From Acidobacteriota bacterium (GTDB lineage: Bacteria; Acidobacteriota; Thermoanaerobaculia; Multivoradales; JAHEKO01): DNA of 5,646 bases. The stretch is taken from NCBI GenBank assembly GCA_027296385.1, contig JAPUJD010000308.1, forward strand, positions 1 through 5,646, written 5' to 3'. The position numbers and the translations under genes are program-made. The notes below the pieces were generated by a model, which saw only the letters and a list, made by a program, of their open reading frames with translations, did no database searches and was not told the DNA's origin. This document shows, piece by piece, positions 5,282-5,646 of the stretch. Position 1 is the stretch's first letter, and each line of letters begins with the position of its first letter.

Positions 5282-5646
5282 ATGGTCGACAGCGCCAGGA
5301 GAGCCAGGAGTAGCACTGGTGGGGAGGAGGCCGTCCGCAAGTATGCGGCCGGTGAGTACGTGTTTCGTCAGGGCGACCTCGGCACCGAGATGTACGTGGT
5401 CCATGAGGGGCGGGTCGAGATTTCGCGCACCGTAGGCAACGAAAACCGGCAGATTGCCGTAATGGAGAAGGGAGATTTCTTCGGTGAAATGTCCCTACTC
5501 GAGGAGCTGCCGCGCAATGCCACGGCTCGTGCGCTCGAGAACTCTTCCCTGATCGAGATCAATGGGGCGCTTTTCGATCGCATGTTGCGCCGGAACCCGG
5601 AGATCGCCGTTCGCATCATGCGCAAGCTCTCGGGTCGGGTGCGGCA
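5282..5646 (+). CDS. Cyclic nucleotide-binding domain protein (Crp-like sensor), partial, 3' end outside the window
   Basis: 121 codons are visible and the frame is still open at the window edge. After about 18 polar residues comes a cNMP-binding fold: KYAAGEYVFRQGDLGTEMYVVHEGRVEI (20-47), then the phosphate-binding cassette GDFFGEMSLLEELPRNATARA (65-84). In the cassette Glu69 and Arg78, which contact the ribose and phosphate of the cyclic nucleotide in Crp-type domains, are kept, so ligand binding is plausible. The visible part ends in a helix, NPEIAVRIMRKLSGRVR, the usual exit helix leading to the next domain. It could be a transcription factor with an HTH, or a stand-alone or multidomain sensor; the missing part decides. 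ATG 5282 is the first start after an in-frame TGA at 5276-5278. There is no clear ribosome binding site. Confidence 0.85.
   Translation, partial: MVDSARRARSSTGGEEAVRKYAAGEYVFRQGDLGTEMYVVHEGRVEISRTVGNENRQIAVMEKGDFFGEMSLLEELPRNATARALENSSLIEINGALFDRMLRRNPEIAVRIMRKLSGRVR

Overview
The window is GC-rich, chromosomal-looking bacterial DNA carrying housekeeping and stress genes. High third-position GC, a signal-peptide thioredoxin, a peptidoglycan LD-carboxypeptidase and a type A RNase P RNA suit a GC-rich Gram-negative such as an acidobacterium or a deltaproteobacterial/myxobacterial lineage. That placement is an inference from general character. I see no insertion sequence, phage gene, CRISPR array, tRNA or other clear sign of transfer.

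Layout from left to right. Bases 1-175 hold the possible tail of an upstream plus-strand gene, a hairpin and a strong intrinsic terminator. At 298-1305 is a GYF_2-AIM24 fusion protein, followed by an exported CPYC thioredoxin-like protein (1363-1857). Two minus-strand genes come next: a small SET-domain protein (1830-2147), whose 3' end overlaps the thioredoxin gene by 28 bp, and an Hsp20 small heat-shock protein (2224-2676). A perfect 10-bp terminator hairpin separates these two. A 237-bp divergent intergenic region holds a near-consensus promoter for hsp20, an inverted repeat and a weaker plus-strand promoter. It leads to a J-like-domain/TPR protein (2914-3777) whose HPD motif reads HPS. The RNase P RNA gene rnpB (about 3840-4238) follows, and ldcA (4241-5173) starts directly at its 3' end. 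The window closes with the first 121 codons of a cyclic-nucleotide-binding-domain protein (5282 onward).

Two themes connect genes here. The hsp20 / J-like-TPR divergent pair, with the SET gene trailing hsp20, looks like a small protein-quality-control locus sharing one regulatory region. The rnpB-ldcA junction has no spacer, no good ribosome binding site and no terminator, so ldcA may depend on rnpB transcription. The remaining genes look independent. I found no clearly new multi-gene system. The most interesting points are the degenerate J domain opposite hsp20, the SET gene behind a terminator, the rnpB-ldcA junction, and possible RNA structure in the hsp20 leader.
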